From: CANQBR01 sp964641395
GTDB taxonomy: Bacteria; Bacillota; Negativicutes; Acidaminococcales; Acidaminococcaceae
Length of the DNA: 64,000 nucleotides
Direction: 5' to 3'
NCBI GenBank assembly: GCA_964641395.1
Contig: CAZXKQ010000003.1
Coordinates: 16,854 to 80,853, forward strand
Shown here: positions 47,849-56,550 of the stretch, one piece after another
Numbering within the stretch: position 1 is the first letter of the stretch
Layout of the letters: every line of letters begins with the position of its first letter
Program-made: the position numbers and the translations under genes
Notes under the pieces: generated by a model
Database searches by the model: none
The model's input: only the letters and a program-made list of their open reading frames with translations
What the model was told of the DNA's origin: nothing

Positions 47849-49132
47849 ATGGCAGCTTTTGGCTTAGCCCGTCTGGCTGCAATGGTAGGCATCATCAGCC
47901 TAATGCTGCCATTGCAGCCTGTTTTTTCCCTACCAATAGAGAATATCCAGGTGAGGCTCTACGATGCCGACGGCGGCACCAGCGCCCCCCTTTTGGAGAA
48001 GATGGCCGGCAGCATGGAAGTGGTGGCCCGGCAGCTGCTCCTGGACAAGGAGGCGGAGCAGGTGGCCGGAGAGAGGGAGGCCTACCAGCGGCTCTTCAAG
48101 GAGATCGCCGACCGGGTCTTCAGCGGCTACGAAACCGCCGGGGTGGAGCTGGCCCCTGGTCCCAGCGCCCAGCTGGCCTTCTACGTGCGGCCTTGGAGCG
48201 GCACCATCGAGGATGCGGCGGTAGACCTGCAGTTTTCCGGCATCGACGGGGAAACCGCCCGCCTGCTGGAAGAGCGGCTGCCCGGCCTGCGCCAGCGGCT
48301 GGCTGACACTATCAACGGCGCCTCCCGGGACGTGGGGGACTGGGCCGGAGGCATCCTGCGCCGGCTGGTGCGGGATGAGGTGGAGGAACAACTGCCGGAG
48401 TTCAAGGCGGCGGTGGACCTGGCCCAGGAAGGGGAGAGGACCGTGGTCCAGGTGGTCATCTACCCGGTGGGCCCCCTGGTCAGCGACATCCGCTACGAGA
48501 TGCGCAGCGAGGCCATCCCCAACGTGATGCTGATGGAGCTGAAGTACAAGTACCGCCAGCTCTGCGACAGGTTCCGGGGCCTGCCGGTGGCCTACATCCA
48601 GCGGCACCAGCAGGAGCTGGAAGCCCAGCTCTTGGCCGAACTGGGCCGGGAGCGGGAGGTGCGGGACTTCAACCTTACCCCCACCGTAGTGCTCACCCCG
48701 GGTAACACCCTGGGGGTGGACCTGTTGATGAACTCCAAGGAATACCGCCTTTACTTTGAGGGCTACGGCGACGTAGGCCGGGAGGAGGAGAACCTCTCCG
48801 GCAAGGCCCACCTAGGGAAGCTGGTGACCCCGGAGGACGAGGCCTTCGCCGAGGCGGAGGTCATCCTGGACGACGTCCACTGGCGTTACGGCCTGGGCTA
48901 CGCCCGGCTGTGGGGCAAGAGCAGCTGGAGCTACATGCGGCGGATGCCCGTAGGGGACAACGTGTACAAGCTAGAATACGGCCTGGGGCCCAAGTGGCGG
49001 CTGCGGGCCCAGCACTCCTCCGGCGATGATAGGAACGAGTACGGGGTACGCTACCGGGTGCATGAGTTCCTCAGCCTGGAAGGAGTCTACGGCGGGGACG
49101 AATTCTACTTGCGGCTGATAGGAAATCTCTAG
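47849..49132 (+). CDS. Hypothetical exported protein between bamA and ompH
   Basis: 427 aa, not recognised. A signal peptide covers residues 1 to about 28 (hydrophobic core ending FSLPIE). The middle is helical and charged, with a conserved-looking stretch 'EAIPNVMLMELKYKYRQLCDRF'. The last third alternates polar and aromatic residues ('YRLYFEGYGDVGR', 'HWRYGLGYARLWG', 'KLEYGLGPKWRLRAQHSS') like a small beta-sheet or barrel, ending LRLIGNL. The ATG has AAGGAG 9 nt upstream. Probably periplasmic or outer-membrane; role unknown. Confidence 0.78.
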   Translation: MAAFGLARLAAMVGIISLMLPLQPVFSLPIENIQVRLYDADGGTSAPLLEKMAGSMEVVARQLLLDKEAEQVAGEREAYQRLFKEIADRVFSGYETAGVELAPGPSAQLAFYVRPWSGTIEDAAVDLQFSGIDGETARLLEERLPGLRQRLADTINGASRDVGDWAGGILRRLVRDEVEEQLPEFKAAVDLAQEGERTVVQVVIYPVGPLVSDIRYEMRSEAIPNVMLMELKYKYRQLCDRFRGLPVAYIQRHQQELEAQLLAELGREREVRDFNLTPTVVLTPGNTLGVDLLMNSKEYRLYFEGYGDVGREEENLSGKAHLGKLVTPEDEAFAEAEVILDDVHWRYGLGYARLWGKSSWSYMRRMPVGDNVYKLEYGLGPKWRLRAQHSSGDDRNEYGVRYRVHEFLSLEGVYGGDEFYLRLIGNL

Positions 49133-49137
49133 CCCCC

Positions 49138-49166
49138 TTGCCAGGAGGGGCTGGGGCTGATATAAT
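49138..49166 (+). promoter_or_regulatory. Promoter upstream of the ompH array
   Basis: TTGCCA and a perfect TATAAT with a 17-bp spacer, about 60 bp before the first ompH start. Confidence 0.78.
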
Positions 49167-49226
49167 ATAAACGGCGTTGAGCCACGGCTTATTTTAGTAA
49201 TTTTGAAGAAAGAAGGCACTAAAACT

Positions 49227-49712
49227 ATGATGCAGTTGTTGCGCAACCCCAAGAATGTAAAGCTGGTCTCCCTCTTTATCGCCGCAGTCTTCGTAATAGG
49301 CTGCTTCGCCCTCTCCATTACCCAGAGCGGTTTTGGCAAGGTGGTGCAGGCCGCCTCTAGCGAATCGGCCATCGGCGTGGTAAACACCCAGCTGCTCTTC
49401 AGCCAGAGCCCGGACACCAAGGCCGCTGAAGGCACCCTGCGCCAGTTCATGGAAGAGACTCAGAAAGACTTTAACGAGAAGAGCAAGGCCATGAACGACC
49501 AGGAGAAGCAGCGCTACTACGCCCAGTGCCAGCAGCGGGTGGAGGCCAAGCAGAGAGAGCTGACCGAGCCCATCCAGAAGAAGATTGAAGCCGCCATCCA
49601 GAAGGTGGCTAAGAAGAAGGGCCTGTCCGTAGTAGTAGAGAAGCGCACCGTGGTTTACGGCGGCGTTGACATTACCGACGAAGTAGCCAAGGATTTGCAG
49701 AGCGGCAAGTAA
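49227..49712 (+). CDS. OmpH/Skp-like periplasmic chaperone (first copy)
   Basis: 161 aa. An N-terminal hydrophobic segment (about 12-34) acts as signal or anchor. The OmpH domain follows: 'IGVVNTQLLFSQSP', a long helical coiled coil (about 60-130) and the C-terminal 'KKKGLSVVVEKRTVVYGGVDITDEV' typical of Skp. Cleavage could occur after VQAA; a VIGC lipobox-like stretch inside the hydrophobic core makes lipoprotein processing a possible alternative. A TTG at 49203 is in frame but lacks an SD. It delivers unfolded outer-membrane proteins to BamA (family knowledge). Confidence 0.88.
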   Translation: MMQLLRNPKNVKLVSLFIAAVFVIGCFALSITQSGFGKVVQAASSESAIGVVNTQLLFSQSPDTKAAEGTLRQFMEETQKDFNEKSKAMNDQEKQRYYAQCQQRVEAKQRELTEPIQKKIEAAIQKVAKKKGLSVVVEKRTVVYGGVDITDEVAKDLQSGK

Positions 49713-49732
49713 GCTAGGCTGAGGAGGTTGGC

Positions 49733-50746
49733 ATGAGCAAGGCCTCAGGCTGCTTTTACCCAGCCCTCCTGCTGGCGGGGCTCCTCTGCCTCAGTTCAGG
49801 CTGCGGCCTCTCCGGTACCGCCCACAGCCCTAAGACGGCCTACCTCCGCTACCAGGAGGTGGCCGCCGCCCACCCCAGCCAGGCCAAACTGCGCGTGGGG
49901 CAGGCTGTTTTGCGCACTTTAGAGGGGCGGGAGCTGCAGGAAAGGCGGCTGCTGGCCGCCCAGCTAGGGGGCCTGGAGCAGCTTTCCCGCTTGAAGACGG
50001 CTTCGGCGGCTAACTTCCTGGCGGCGGAATACGACACCAAGCTCTACGAGGCCAGGCGGCGGGAAGCCGCCCTGCTGGAGCAGCGGCTGGCGGCGGCCCA
50101 GGAGCAGGCTGAGGAGCTGGTGAGCCAGCGGCGGCAGGCTGTGGAGGAAGACTACAGGCTGCGCCTCTTCAACCTACGCCTGGAGCTAGAAAACACCCGG
50201 CCCCTGCCTAGGGTGGCCGCCAGCATGACCCGGGCGGAGCTGCGCCAGTACGAGCGGGATGCCAAGGCCAGGATGGAGGCTGTCAGCGCCAAGCTGAAGC
50301 AGGAGCGGGATGCCAAGGTGGCCGCCATCGAGGCGGAGAAGGCCGGCCATGTGCGGGACTTCCTGGGCCCGGACCTGGCTGCCTCCCGGGAGCGGCTGGC
50401 GGCAGAGGCCAGCAAGGGCCAGGCAGAACTGGAGGCCAGGCTGGCTGCTGAGCAGCAGAAGAAGCTGCCCCCTGAAGCGGAGGCCGCCCTCACCCAGGCC
50501 TTGACGGTCCTGGAGCGGGAGCAGACTAAGCAACGGCTGAAGAACCAGGAGCTGAGTCGGAAGATAGAGGGTGACATCGTCTCTTTGACCACTAAGATAG
50601 CCAAGGAGAGGGGTTACAGCATAGTATACCGGGACGTGGTGGCAGCCGGCACTGCGGAGGACATAACCGAGGAGCTGAAGGCCCAGCTGGCCAAGCTGGC
50701 CCCGGCCAAGGCTGAGGATGGAAAGGAAAAAGGAGAAGGTAGATAG
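49733..50746 (+). CDS. OmpH-related lipoprotein with extended coiled coil (second copy)
   Basis: 337 aa lipoprotein. The signal peptide ends in a lipobox (LSSGC near residue 24). Residues about 60-290 are mainly coiled coil, rich in Ala, Glu, Arg and Gln. The C-terminal 'EGDIVSLTTKIAKERGYSIVYRDVVAAGTAEDITEEL' repeats the OmpH end pattern seen in both neighbours. It is twice the usual Skp length. The stop is 1 bp before the next start. Predicted attached to a membrane by lipid; which membrane is unclear. Confidence 0.78.
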   Translation: MSKASGCFYPALLLAGLLCLSSGCGLSGTAHSPKTAYLRYQEVAAAHPSQAKLRVGQAVLRTLEGRELQERRLLAAQLGGLEQLSRLKTASAANFLAAEYDTKLYEARRREAALLEQRLAAAQEQAEELVSQRRQAVEEDYRLRLFNLRLELENTRPLPRVAASMTRAELRQYERDAKARMEAVSAKLKQERDAKVAAIEAEKAGHVRDFLGPDLAASRERLAAEASKGQAELEARLAAEQQKKLPPEAEAALTQALTVLEREQTKQRLKNQELSRKIEGDIVSLTTKIAKERGYSIVYRDVVAAGTAEDITEELKAQLAKLAPAKAEDGKEKGEGR

Positions 50747-50747
50747 G

Positions 50748-51158
50748 ATGGGCAAGAAGCTGCTGGCCGCAGTAATGCTGGCCTGCGCCCTAGGCAGCCT
50801 GGGCTGCTTCGGCCGCAATGCAGATTTTGGTACGGTAGACTTGAAGCGGGTAGAGGCAGAGTCGCCAGTGGTGAAGACTATCAAAGAGGACTTTGCCAAA
50901 AAGATGGGCGAGCTGCAGGACCAGATGAAGAAGGAGATGGAGGGCAAGAGCCAGGAGGAGGCTGGCAAGATCGGCGAAGACTACGCCGCCAAGGGCAAGC
51001 TGATCCAAAGCGAGACCCAGAACAAGCTGAAGAGCAGCCTGGACTCCGCCCTCAGCCAGGTAGCCCAGGAGAAGGGCCTGGGGGCCATCTTGGTGAAGGA
51101 CGTGGTGCCTCAGGGAGGTACGGACGTTACCAACGAAGTTATCGCAAAGATGAAATAG
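50748..51158 (+). CDS. OmpH-like lipoprotein (third copy)
   Basis: 136 aa. Signal peptide with lipobox SLGC (near residue 20). The mature part is a short OmpH domain: 'FGTVDLKRVEAESPVVK', coiled coil, then 'EKGLGAILVKDVVPQGGTDVTNEVI'. The ATG follows AGGAGAAGG and lies 1 bp after the previous stop; the longer frame from 50718 overlaps that gene. Together with the two genes before it, it gives three OmpH-like genes in a row. Confidence 0.83.
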   Translation: MGKKLLAAVMLACALGSLGCFGRNADFGTVDLKRVEAESPVVKTIKEDFAKKMGELQDQMKKEMEGKSQEEAGKIGEDYAAKGKLIQSETQNKLKSSLDSALSQVAQEKGLGAILVKDVVPQGGTDVTNEVIAKMK

Positions 51159-51253
51159 AGGCTGAGCCAGGAGGGCCGCCTAGCAAAGGCCCTCAGAAGG
51201 CTGCTGCAGGCAGGCCTGGAGCTAGAGGGGCCTGCTAGGTGGAGGACGGACCT

Positions 51254-52297
51254 GTGATAGAGAAGAGCGTACAGGAGCTGGCGGTTTTTTTACAGGGGAA
51301 GGTAGAGAATGACGCACCGGACCTGGTGCTCACCGGGGTTAGCGACCTGGTGACGGCCGGGCCCCAGGACGTGTCCTTCGCCGTGCCTCCCTATGTGGAG
51401 CGCTGCCACGAGAGCAAGGCCGGCGCCCTGGTCATAGGCTTGGAGGATAGGCCTAAGACCCGGCGGCCCTTGATCCGGGTGGCCAATCCCCGGGCCGCCT
51501 TCGCCGCCCTGTTGGGCCTCTTCCGGCCTCCGCTAGAGATAGAGCGGGTGATCAGCCCCCTGGCCTACGTCTCCCCGACGGCCGTGCTGGGGAAGAATGT
51601 GGCGGTCCAGGCCTTCGCCTTCATCGAGGCGGGGGCGGAGATAGGGGACGACTGCGTCATCTATCCTTCCGTGTACGTAGGCCGCAATGTGAAGATCGGG
51701 GCCGGCTCCACCCTCTACCCTAACGTCACCATCAGGGAGGACTGCGTCATCGGCCGGCGGGTCATCCTCCAGGCCGGGGCGGTCATCGGCGGCGACGGCT
51801 TCGGTTATACCAACGAGGCAGACGGCAGCCACAAGAAGATCCTCCAGACAGGCAACGTCATCATCGAGGACGATGTAGAGATAGGCAATAACTCCTGCGT
51901 AGACCGGGCCACCACTAAGAGCACCGTGGTAGGCAGGGGCAGCAAGCTGGACAACCTGGTCCACCTAGCCCACAACGACATAGTGGGGAAGAACTGCCTC
52001 TTCTGCGGCCACGTAGGCATCTCCGGCAGCGTCACCATCGGGGACAACTGCGTCTTCGCCGGCCAGGCGGCCACCGTCGGCCACATCACCATCGGGGATA
52101 ACTGCATCTTCGGCGGCAGGACCGGCATCATCGGCAACATCCCTGCCAATTCCCAGATGGCAGGCTTCCCCGCCCAGCCCTACAAGGAGTGGCTGCGGCA
52201 CGAAGCCTCCCTGCGCAAGGTGGGGGAGCTGCTGAAACGGGTTAAAGAATTAGAAAAGGAAGTAGAACGGTTAAAAGGCTCTAAGGCTAAAATTTAA
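51254..52297 (+). CDS. lpxD: UDP-3-O-(3-hydroxyacyl)glucosamine N-acyltransferase
   Basis: Third acylation step of lipid A synthesis, in the cytosol. The N-terminal uridine-binding domain is followed by a left-handed beta helix of hexapeptide repeats (about residues 100-310). The catalytic His lies in 'VHLAHNDIVGKNC'. A short C-terminal coiled coil ('LKRVKELEKEVERLK') ends the protein. Start is uncertain: the GTG at 51254 has GGTGGAGG just upstream, while a GTG at 51239 would add 5 residues. Confidence 0.95.
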   Translation: MIEKSVQELAVFLQGKVENDAPDLVLTGVSDLVTAGPQDVSFAVPPYVERCHESKAGALVIGLEDRPKTRRPLIRVANPRAAFAALLGLFRPPLEIERVISPLAYVSPTAVLGKNVAVQAFAFIEAGAEIGDDCVIYPSVYVGRNVKIGAGSTLYPNVTIREDCVIGRRVILQAGAVIGGDGFGYTNEADGSHKKILQTGNVIIEDDVEIGNNSCVDRATTKSTVVGRGSKLDNLVHLAHNDIVGKNCLFCGHVGISGSVTIGDNCVFAGQAATVGHITIGDNCIFGGRTGIIGNIPANSQMAGFPAQPYKEWLRHEASLRKVGELLKRVKELEKEVERLKGSKAKI

Positions 52298-52346
52298 GAA
52301 CTGCTTTTACGGAACTTAAGTATATGCGGAAAAGGATGTTGACTAC

Positions 52347-53243
52347 GTGCTCCAGTACCAGCTCATGAAGCTCTGCTCCAAACTCCTCTGCCTGGCCCCT
52401 AGGGCCGTGCAGCGAGGGGTGGCCGCCTGCTTGGGCCAGATAGCCGTCTGGGCTACTCCCAGGTGGCGTATGACCATGGCCGTGGCCAATATCCAGGAGT
52501 GCCTGGGCCTGGGGGAGGCTGAGGCTGCCGCAGTGGCCGAGGCCAGCGTGCGCCGCTTCGGCCGGATGATCGTAGAGGTGCTGCGCTTCCCCCTCCTCAC
52601 TGCCGACAAGGTGGACCACTGGGTGGAGTACGAGGACTGGGAGCGCTATGAGGCGGCCTTTGCCGAGGGGAAGGGCATCATCATGTGCACCGCCCACTAC
52701 GGCAACTGGGAGCTCCTAGGCGGGGCCACCGCCTTGAAGCTGGGCCATCCCCTGCTGGCCATAGCCAGGAGGCAGAACAACGGCCAGATGGACCGCTTCA
52801 TCCACGAGTACCGGGAGCTGGTAGGCCAGAAGCTGGTCTACAACCATGGGGGCCATTCCCTGATGGCCATCAGCCGCATGCTGAGGGAGAAGCACCACCT
52901 AGGGGTGGTGTACGACCAGGATACTAACGATGGGGGAGTGAAGACCAAGCTCTTCGGCAAGGACTGCTCCATGCCCTCGGGGCCGGCAGCCCTCTCCCGG
53001 CTGTACGGCAGCCCCATCCTGCCGGTCTTCATCCACAACCGGCCGGACGGCACCCACCTAGCCCGGGTGCACCCTGCCTTCCACACCCCCCGCACGAAGG
53101 ACAAGGAGGCCGACTTAGCGGCTGCCACCGCCTACCTGGTGGGGGTCTTGGAGGAGGAGGTCCGGGCGGAGCCGTCCATGTGGTTCTGGGCCCACGACCG
53201 CTGGAAGGACGGGCGGAAGCGCTTCCACGGCGGCAAGAAGTAA
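52347..53243 (+). CDS. lpxL: LpxL/HtrB-family lipid A acyltransferase
   Basis: Inner-membrane-associated enzyme adding a secondary acyl chain to lipid A precursors; 298 aa. The catalytic HX4E-type motif is AHYGNWELLG with H117. 'GVVYDQDTNDGG' and 'MPSGPAALSRLYG' match later family motifs, as does the C-terminal 'FWAHDRWK'. Start is GTG with AAAGGA upstream; an ATG at 52365 is an alternative. Located between lpxD and lpxC. Whether it is the lauroyl- or another acyl-specific enzyme cannot be judged. Confidence 0.88.
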   Translation: MLQYQLMKLCSKLLCLAPRAVQRGVAACLGQIAVWATPRWRMTMAVANIQECLGLGEAEAAAVAEASVRRFGRMIVEVLRFPLLTADKVDHWVEYEDWERYEAAFAEGKGIIMCTAHYGNWELLGGATALKLGHPLLAIARRQNNGQMDRFIHEYRELVGQKLVYNHGGHSLMAISRMLREKHHLGVVYDQDTNDGGVKTKLFGKDCSMPSGPAALSRLYGSPILPVFIHNRPDGTHLARVHPAFHTPRTKDKEADLAAATAYLVGVLEEEVRAEPSMWFWAHDRWKDGRKRFHGGKK

Positions 53244-53285
53244 AGCTTGGAAGATAGATTGATCTAGATTTATAGAGCTATAGAT

Positions 53286-54653
53286 ATGAGGAGCGTAGTG
53301 CAAACTATGACGAGGAACGAGCAGGCCAGGCAGCACACTATCAAAGAGGTGGTAAGCTACTCTGGCATAGGGCTGCACTCAGGCAGAGAAGTGGTGATGC
53401 GGCTGTTGCCGGCGGCGGCGGACAGCGGCGTCACCTTCATCCGCACCGACCTGGCAGGCCGGCCGGAGATCAGGGCAGTTCCTGCCAACATCACTTCCAC
53501 CTTGAAGGCCACCACCCTGGGGATAGAAGGGGCCGAAGTCTTTACGGTGGAGCACCTGCTGGCGGCCCTGAGCATGGCGGGGATAGACAACGTACGGGTG
53601 GAGCTGTCCGCCCCGGAGCCGCCGGTGGCCGACGGCAGCGCCCTGGTCTTCTGGGAGCTGATCGCCCAGGCGGGCCGGGTGGAGCAGGAGGCGCCTCGGC
53701 AGGTGTACGCCTTGGACCGGGTCTTCTCCGTCTACGACGGGGACAGGTACATCACCCTGCTGCCCTACGACGGCTTCCGCATTTCCTTTACTTCGATTAA
53801 CAAGCATCCCCTCCTAGGCACCCAGTTCTTCGACCTGGAGCTGACCCCGGAGAACTTCGCCGCCGAGATCGCTCCGGCCCGCACCGTAGCCTTTACGGAG
53901 GAGCTGGAGATGCTGCGGAAGCTAGGCCTGGGCCTGGGGGGCACTTTGGAAAACGTAGTGGTCTTCGACAAGGACAGGGTCCTCTCCCAGACCCGCTACG
54001 AGGACGAATTGATCCGCCATAAGATCCTGGACGTAATCGGGGACTTATCCCTCTTAGGCCCTATCAAGGCCCACGTGGTGGCCCTCAAGACCGGCCACTC
54101 CTTGAACGGTAAGCTGACTAAGGAAGTAGAAGCATATAGAAAGGCTCAGGCAGGGGCCCCAGCGAGGAGGAAGGAAGCCATGACTGAAGAGAAAGAAAAG
54201 GCCGTAGCACCGGAGAGAAAGCCCATCACCCTGGATATCAACGAAATAACCAAGATACTGCCCCACCGTTACCCCATGCTCCTAGTGGACAAGGTGCTAG
54301 ACGTGGAGCCTATGAAGTACGCCATCGGGGTGAAGAACATCACCGCCAACGAGATGCAGTTCCTAGGCCACTTCCCCGGCCAGCCCATTATGCCCGGGGT
54401 GCTGCTCATCGAGGCCATGGCCCAGGTGGGAGGCATAGCCATGCTCTATCCGGAGGAGAACCGGGGGAAGATCTCCGTCTTCGCCCGCATCGACAACGTG
54501 CGCTTCCGCCGCCAGCTCCTGCCGGGGGACCAGCTCATCACCAGGGCCGAAGTGACTAAGATCATGCGCAACAATATGGGCATCATCCACTGCGAAGGCC
54601 GGGTAGAGGGGAAGATCGCCTGCGAGTGCGACTGCACCTTCGCTATCAGGTAG
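53286..54653 (+). CDS. lpxC: LpxC-FabZ fusion: deacetylase and 3-hydroxyacyl-ACP dehydratase
   Basis: 455 aa bifunctional protein. Residues about 15-285 are LpxC, the committed zinc deacetylase of lipid A synthesis ('SYSGIGLHSGREV', 'LIRHKILDVIGDLSLLG', catalytic His in 'TGHSLNG'). After a charged linker (about 290-315), residues 318-455 are FabZ, dehydratase of fatty acid synthesis ('ILPHRYPMLLVDKVL', 'HFPGQPIMPGVLLIEAMAQ'). At the linker an AGGAGG lies 9 nt before an in-frame ATG (54180), so free FabZ may also be made. The LpxC start is unsure: GAGGAG at 53288-53293 could serve a GTG at 53298 or ATG at 53307. Confidence 0.93.
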   Translation: MRSVVQTMTRNEQARQHTIKEVVSYSGIGLHSGREVVMRLLPAAADSGVTFIRTDLAGRPEIRAVPANITSTLKATTLGIEGAEVFTVEHLLAALSMAGIDNVRVELSAPEPPVADGSALVFWELIAQAGRVEQEAPRQVYALDRVFSVYDGDRYITLLPYDGFRISFTSINKHPLLGTQFFDLELTPENFAAEIAPARTVAFTEELEMLRKLGLGLGGTLENVVVFDKDRVLSQTRYEDELIRHKILDVIGDLSLLGPIKAHVVALKTGHSLNGKLTKEVEAYRKAQAGAPARRKEAMTEEKEKAVAPERKPITLDINEITKILPHRYPMLLVDKVLDVEPMKYAIGVKNITANEMQFLGHFPGQPIMPGVLLIEAMAQVGGIAMLYPEENRGKISVFARIDNVRFRRQLLPGDQLITRAEVTKIMRNNMGIIHCEGRVEGKIACECDCTFAIR

Positions 54654-54682
54654 GCCGAGAAAAAAATAAAAAGGGAAAAAAG

Positions 54683-54740
54683 GCAGATTGGGTAGGAAAG
54701 CGGCGAAAAAGCAAGCTAATCCTTCCAATCTGCTTTTATT
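54683..54740 (+). terminator. Intrinsic terminator after lpxC-fabZ
   Basis: 9-bp stem GCAGATTGG / CCAATCTGC with a long AT-rich loop, followed by TTTTATTTAT. A-runs on the left side could let it work in both directions. Confidence 0.6.
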
Positions 54741-54857
54741 TATGCTAAACGGGCTGTTTTGCCGGGTCAAAATCCCCCTGGAAGGGGGACTATAGTAATG
54801 TTTATAAGTGTAGGCGTGCGGGCTAGCCGTGCCCAGTTCTTTTCGGGAGTGAAGACC

Positions 54858-55664
54858 ATGAGTGAAGAGCAGGAGCTGCAAACTTTTATCCATCCTACGG
54901 CGGTGGTGGATCCTAGCGCGGTAATCGGCAAGGGCTGCCACATCGGCCCCTACGCCATTATCGGCCCGGACGTAGTGCTGGGGGAGGGCTGTGATGTGCA
55001 GCCCCATGCGGTAATCCACCAGTATGCCACCATAGGGAAGAATTGCCGCTTCTTTCCCGGCTGCTCCATCGGGGCCATCCCCCAGGATCTGAAGTTTGCC
55101 GGGGAGAAGAGTTACACGGTGATCGGGGATAACTGCACCTTTAGAGAGTGCTGCACCGTCAACAGGGCTACCGGGGAGGGGAACGAGACCCGCCTAGGCA
55201 GCAATGTGCTGATGATGGCCTACACCCACGTAGCCCACAACTGCATCGTAGGCAACAACGTAATCATGAGCAACGTAGCCACCCTGGCCGGCCACATCAT
55301 GGTGGAGGACAGGGCCATTATCGGCGGCCTGGCGGCAGTGCATCAGTTTTGCAAGATCGGCCGCAACGCCATGATCGGCGGCATGGCCCGGGTGGCCCAG
55401 GACGTGCCTCCCTTTATGATCGTCTCCGGGGATCCTTCCTTCGTCTCCGGCCTGAACAGCGTAGGCCTGGCCCGGGCCGGGATGCCGGCGGAGGAGCGCT
55501 CCCAGCTGAAGAAGGCCTTCCGCATCCTCTACCACAGCGGCCTGCCTATGCAGGAGGCCATAGCCACCATGGAGCAGGAACTGGACAGCTGCGAGCCGGT
55601 AGAGCACCTGCTGCGCTTCCTGCGCAACGTGGAGCGGGGCATCATCCGCACCCGCAAGGGCTAA
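54858..55664 (+). CDS. lpxA: UDP-N-acetylglucosamine O-acyltransferase
   Basis: First acylation of lipid A synthesis, cytosolic. Left-handed beta-helix hexapeptide repeats fill residues about 10-190 ('IHPTAVVDPSAVIGKGCHIGPYAIIG'). The catalytic His is H127 in THVAHNCIVGNNV. 'GDPSFVSGLNSVGLARAGM' is the LpxA C-terminal mark. With the ATG at 54858 (GGGAG upstream) the protein has 268 aa, the normal LpxA length; the frame from 54759 adds 33 non-conserved residues. Confidence 0.96.
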   Translation: MSEEQELQTFIHPTAVVDPSAVIGKGCHIGPYAIIGPDVVLGEGCDVQPHAVIHQYATIGKNCRFFPGCSIGAIPQDLKFAGEKSYTVIGDNCTFRECCTVNRATGEGNETRLGSNVLMMAYTHVAHNCIVGNNVIMSNVATLAGHIMVEDRAIIGGLAAVHQFCKIGRNAMIGGMARVAQDVPPFMIVSGDPSFVSGLNSVGLARAGMPAEERSQLKKAFRILYHSGLPMQEAIATMEQELDSCEPVEHLLRFLRNVERGIIRTRKG

Positions 55665-55668
55665 GGGC

Positions 55669-56496
55669 ATGGAGGTGCTGGCTGTCTTAGCAGGCCTAGG
55701 CCGGCTGCCGGTGGCAGTGGCCAAGGCGGCCCAGGCCCAGGGCTACCGGGTGGTAACCGTAGGCCTGCTGCCCCAGGTGGAGGAGGAGGCGCTGCAGGCG
55801 GCTTCTTCCGCCTACTATGCCGTCAATGTGGGCCGCATCGGCAAGATCATCAACATCCTGCACCAGGAAGGTGTAGGGAAGGTGACCATGATCGGCAAGG
55901 TCTCCAAGGAAGTGCTGTACAAGGTGGGGGGCTTCGTCCCCGACCTGCGGGCCCTGAAGCTGTTGGGCAGGCTGCCTAACCGCAAAGACGACACCATCAT
56001 GCTGGCCCTGGTGGCAGAGCTGGAGGGGGAGGGCTTCCAGGTGGTGGATCAAACCCAGCTGCTCCAACCCCTGCTGCCGAAGCCGGGGGTTTTGACTAAG
56101 CGGCAGCCCAGCCAGGGAGAGCTGGCAGACATGGACTTCGGCTTCCGCATGGCCAAGGCCATAGGAGGCCTGGACATAGGCCAGACGGTGGTGGTGAAGA
56201 ACCGGGCGGTGATGGCGGTGGAAGCCATCGAGGGCACGGATAACTGCATCCTGCGGGGCGGCTACCTAGGCAAGGGCGGGGTCATCGTGGCCAAGGCGGC
56301 TAAGCCGGCCCAGGACCAGCGCTTCGACGTGCCGGGCTTCGGCCTGAAGACTATGGAGAGCATGATCCAGGCCGGTGCCACGGGGATAGTGATAGAGGCC
56401 GGCAACACCCTGATCGCCGACCAGGAGGAGACGGTGGCCCTGGCAGACGCCCACGGCATCACCATCCTGGTGCGGGAACAAGACCCTGAGCCCTAG
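55669..56496 (+). CDS. lpxI: UDP-2,3-diacylglucosamine pyrophosphatase LpxI
   Basis: Hydrolyses UDP-2,3-diacylglucosamine to lipid X and UMP, substituting for LpxH. The sequence shows the LpxI/DUF1009 pattern: 'GLGRLPVAVAKAA', 'IGKIINILHQEGVGKVTMIGKV', 'GRLPNRKDDTIM', then 'IGGLDIGQTVVVKNRAVMAVEAIEGTD'. 275 aa. It follows lpxA by 4 bp. Use of LpxI instead of LpxH is typical of several non-proteobacterial diderms. Confidence 0.93.
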   Translation: MEVLAVLAGLGRLPVAVAKAAQAQGYRVVTVGLLPQVEEEALQAASSAYYAVNVGRIGKIINILHQEGVGKVTMIGKVSKEVLYKVGGFVPDLRALKLLGRLPNRKDDTIMLALVAELEGEGFQVVDQTQLLQPLLPKPGVLTKRQPSQGELADMDFGFRMAKAIGGLDIGQTVVVKNRAVMAVEAIEGTDNCILRGGYLGKGGVIVAKAAKPAQDQRFDVPGFGLKTMESMIQAGATGIVIEAGNTLIADQEETVALADAHGITILVREQDPEP

Positions 56497-56518
56497 GGTG
56501 GAAGGAGCTGCCTTTTCC

Positions 56519-56550
56519 AAGCAAGCGGTTTGATAGGCTGCTTGCTTTTG
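56519..56550 (+). terminator. Intrinsic terminator after lpxI
   Basis: 8-bp stem AAGCAAGC / GCTTGCTT around a 13-nt loop, then TTG. The short T-run makes it moderate; it overlaps the lpxB promoter. Confidence 0.55.

Noticed and set aside
49240..49320. First OmpH copy as a lipoprotein
   Set aside because: VIGC lies inside the hydrophobic core rather than at its end, and a better signal-peptidase-I site (VQAAS) follows; left as an alternative only.
54759..54857. 33-residue N-terminal extension of LpxA
   Set aside because: The ATG at 54858 has a good SD and gives the usual LpxA length; the extension is not LpxA-like.
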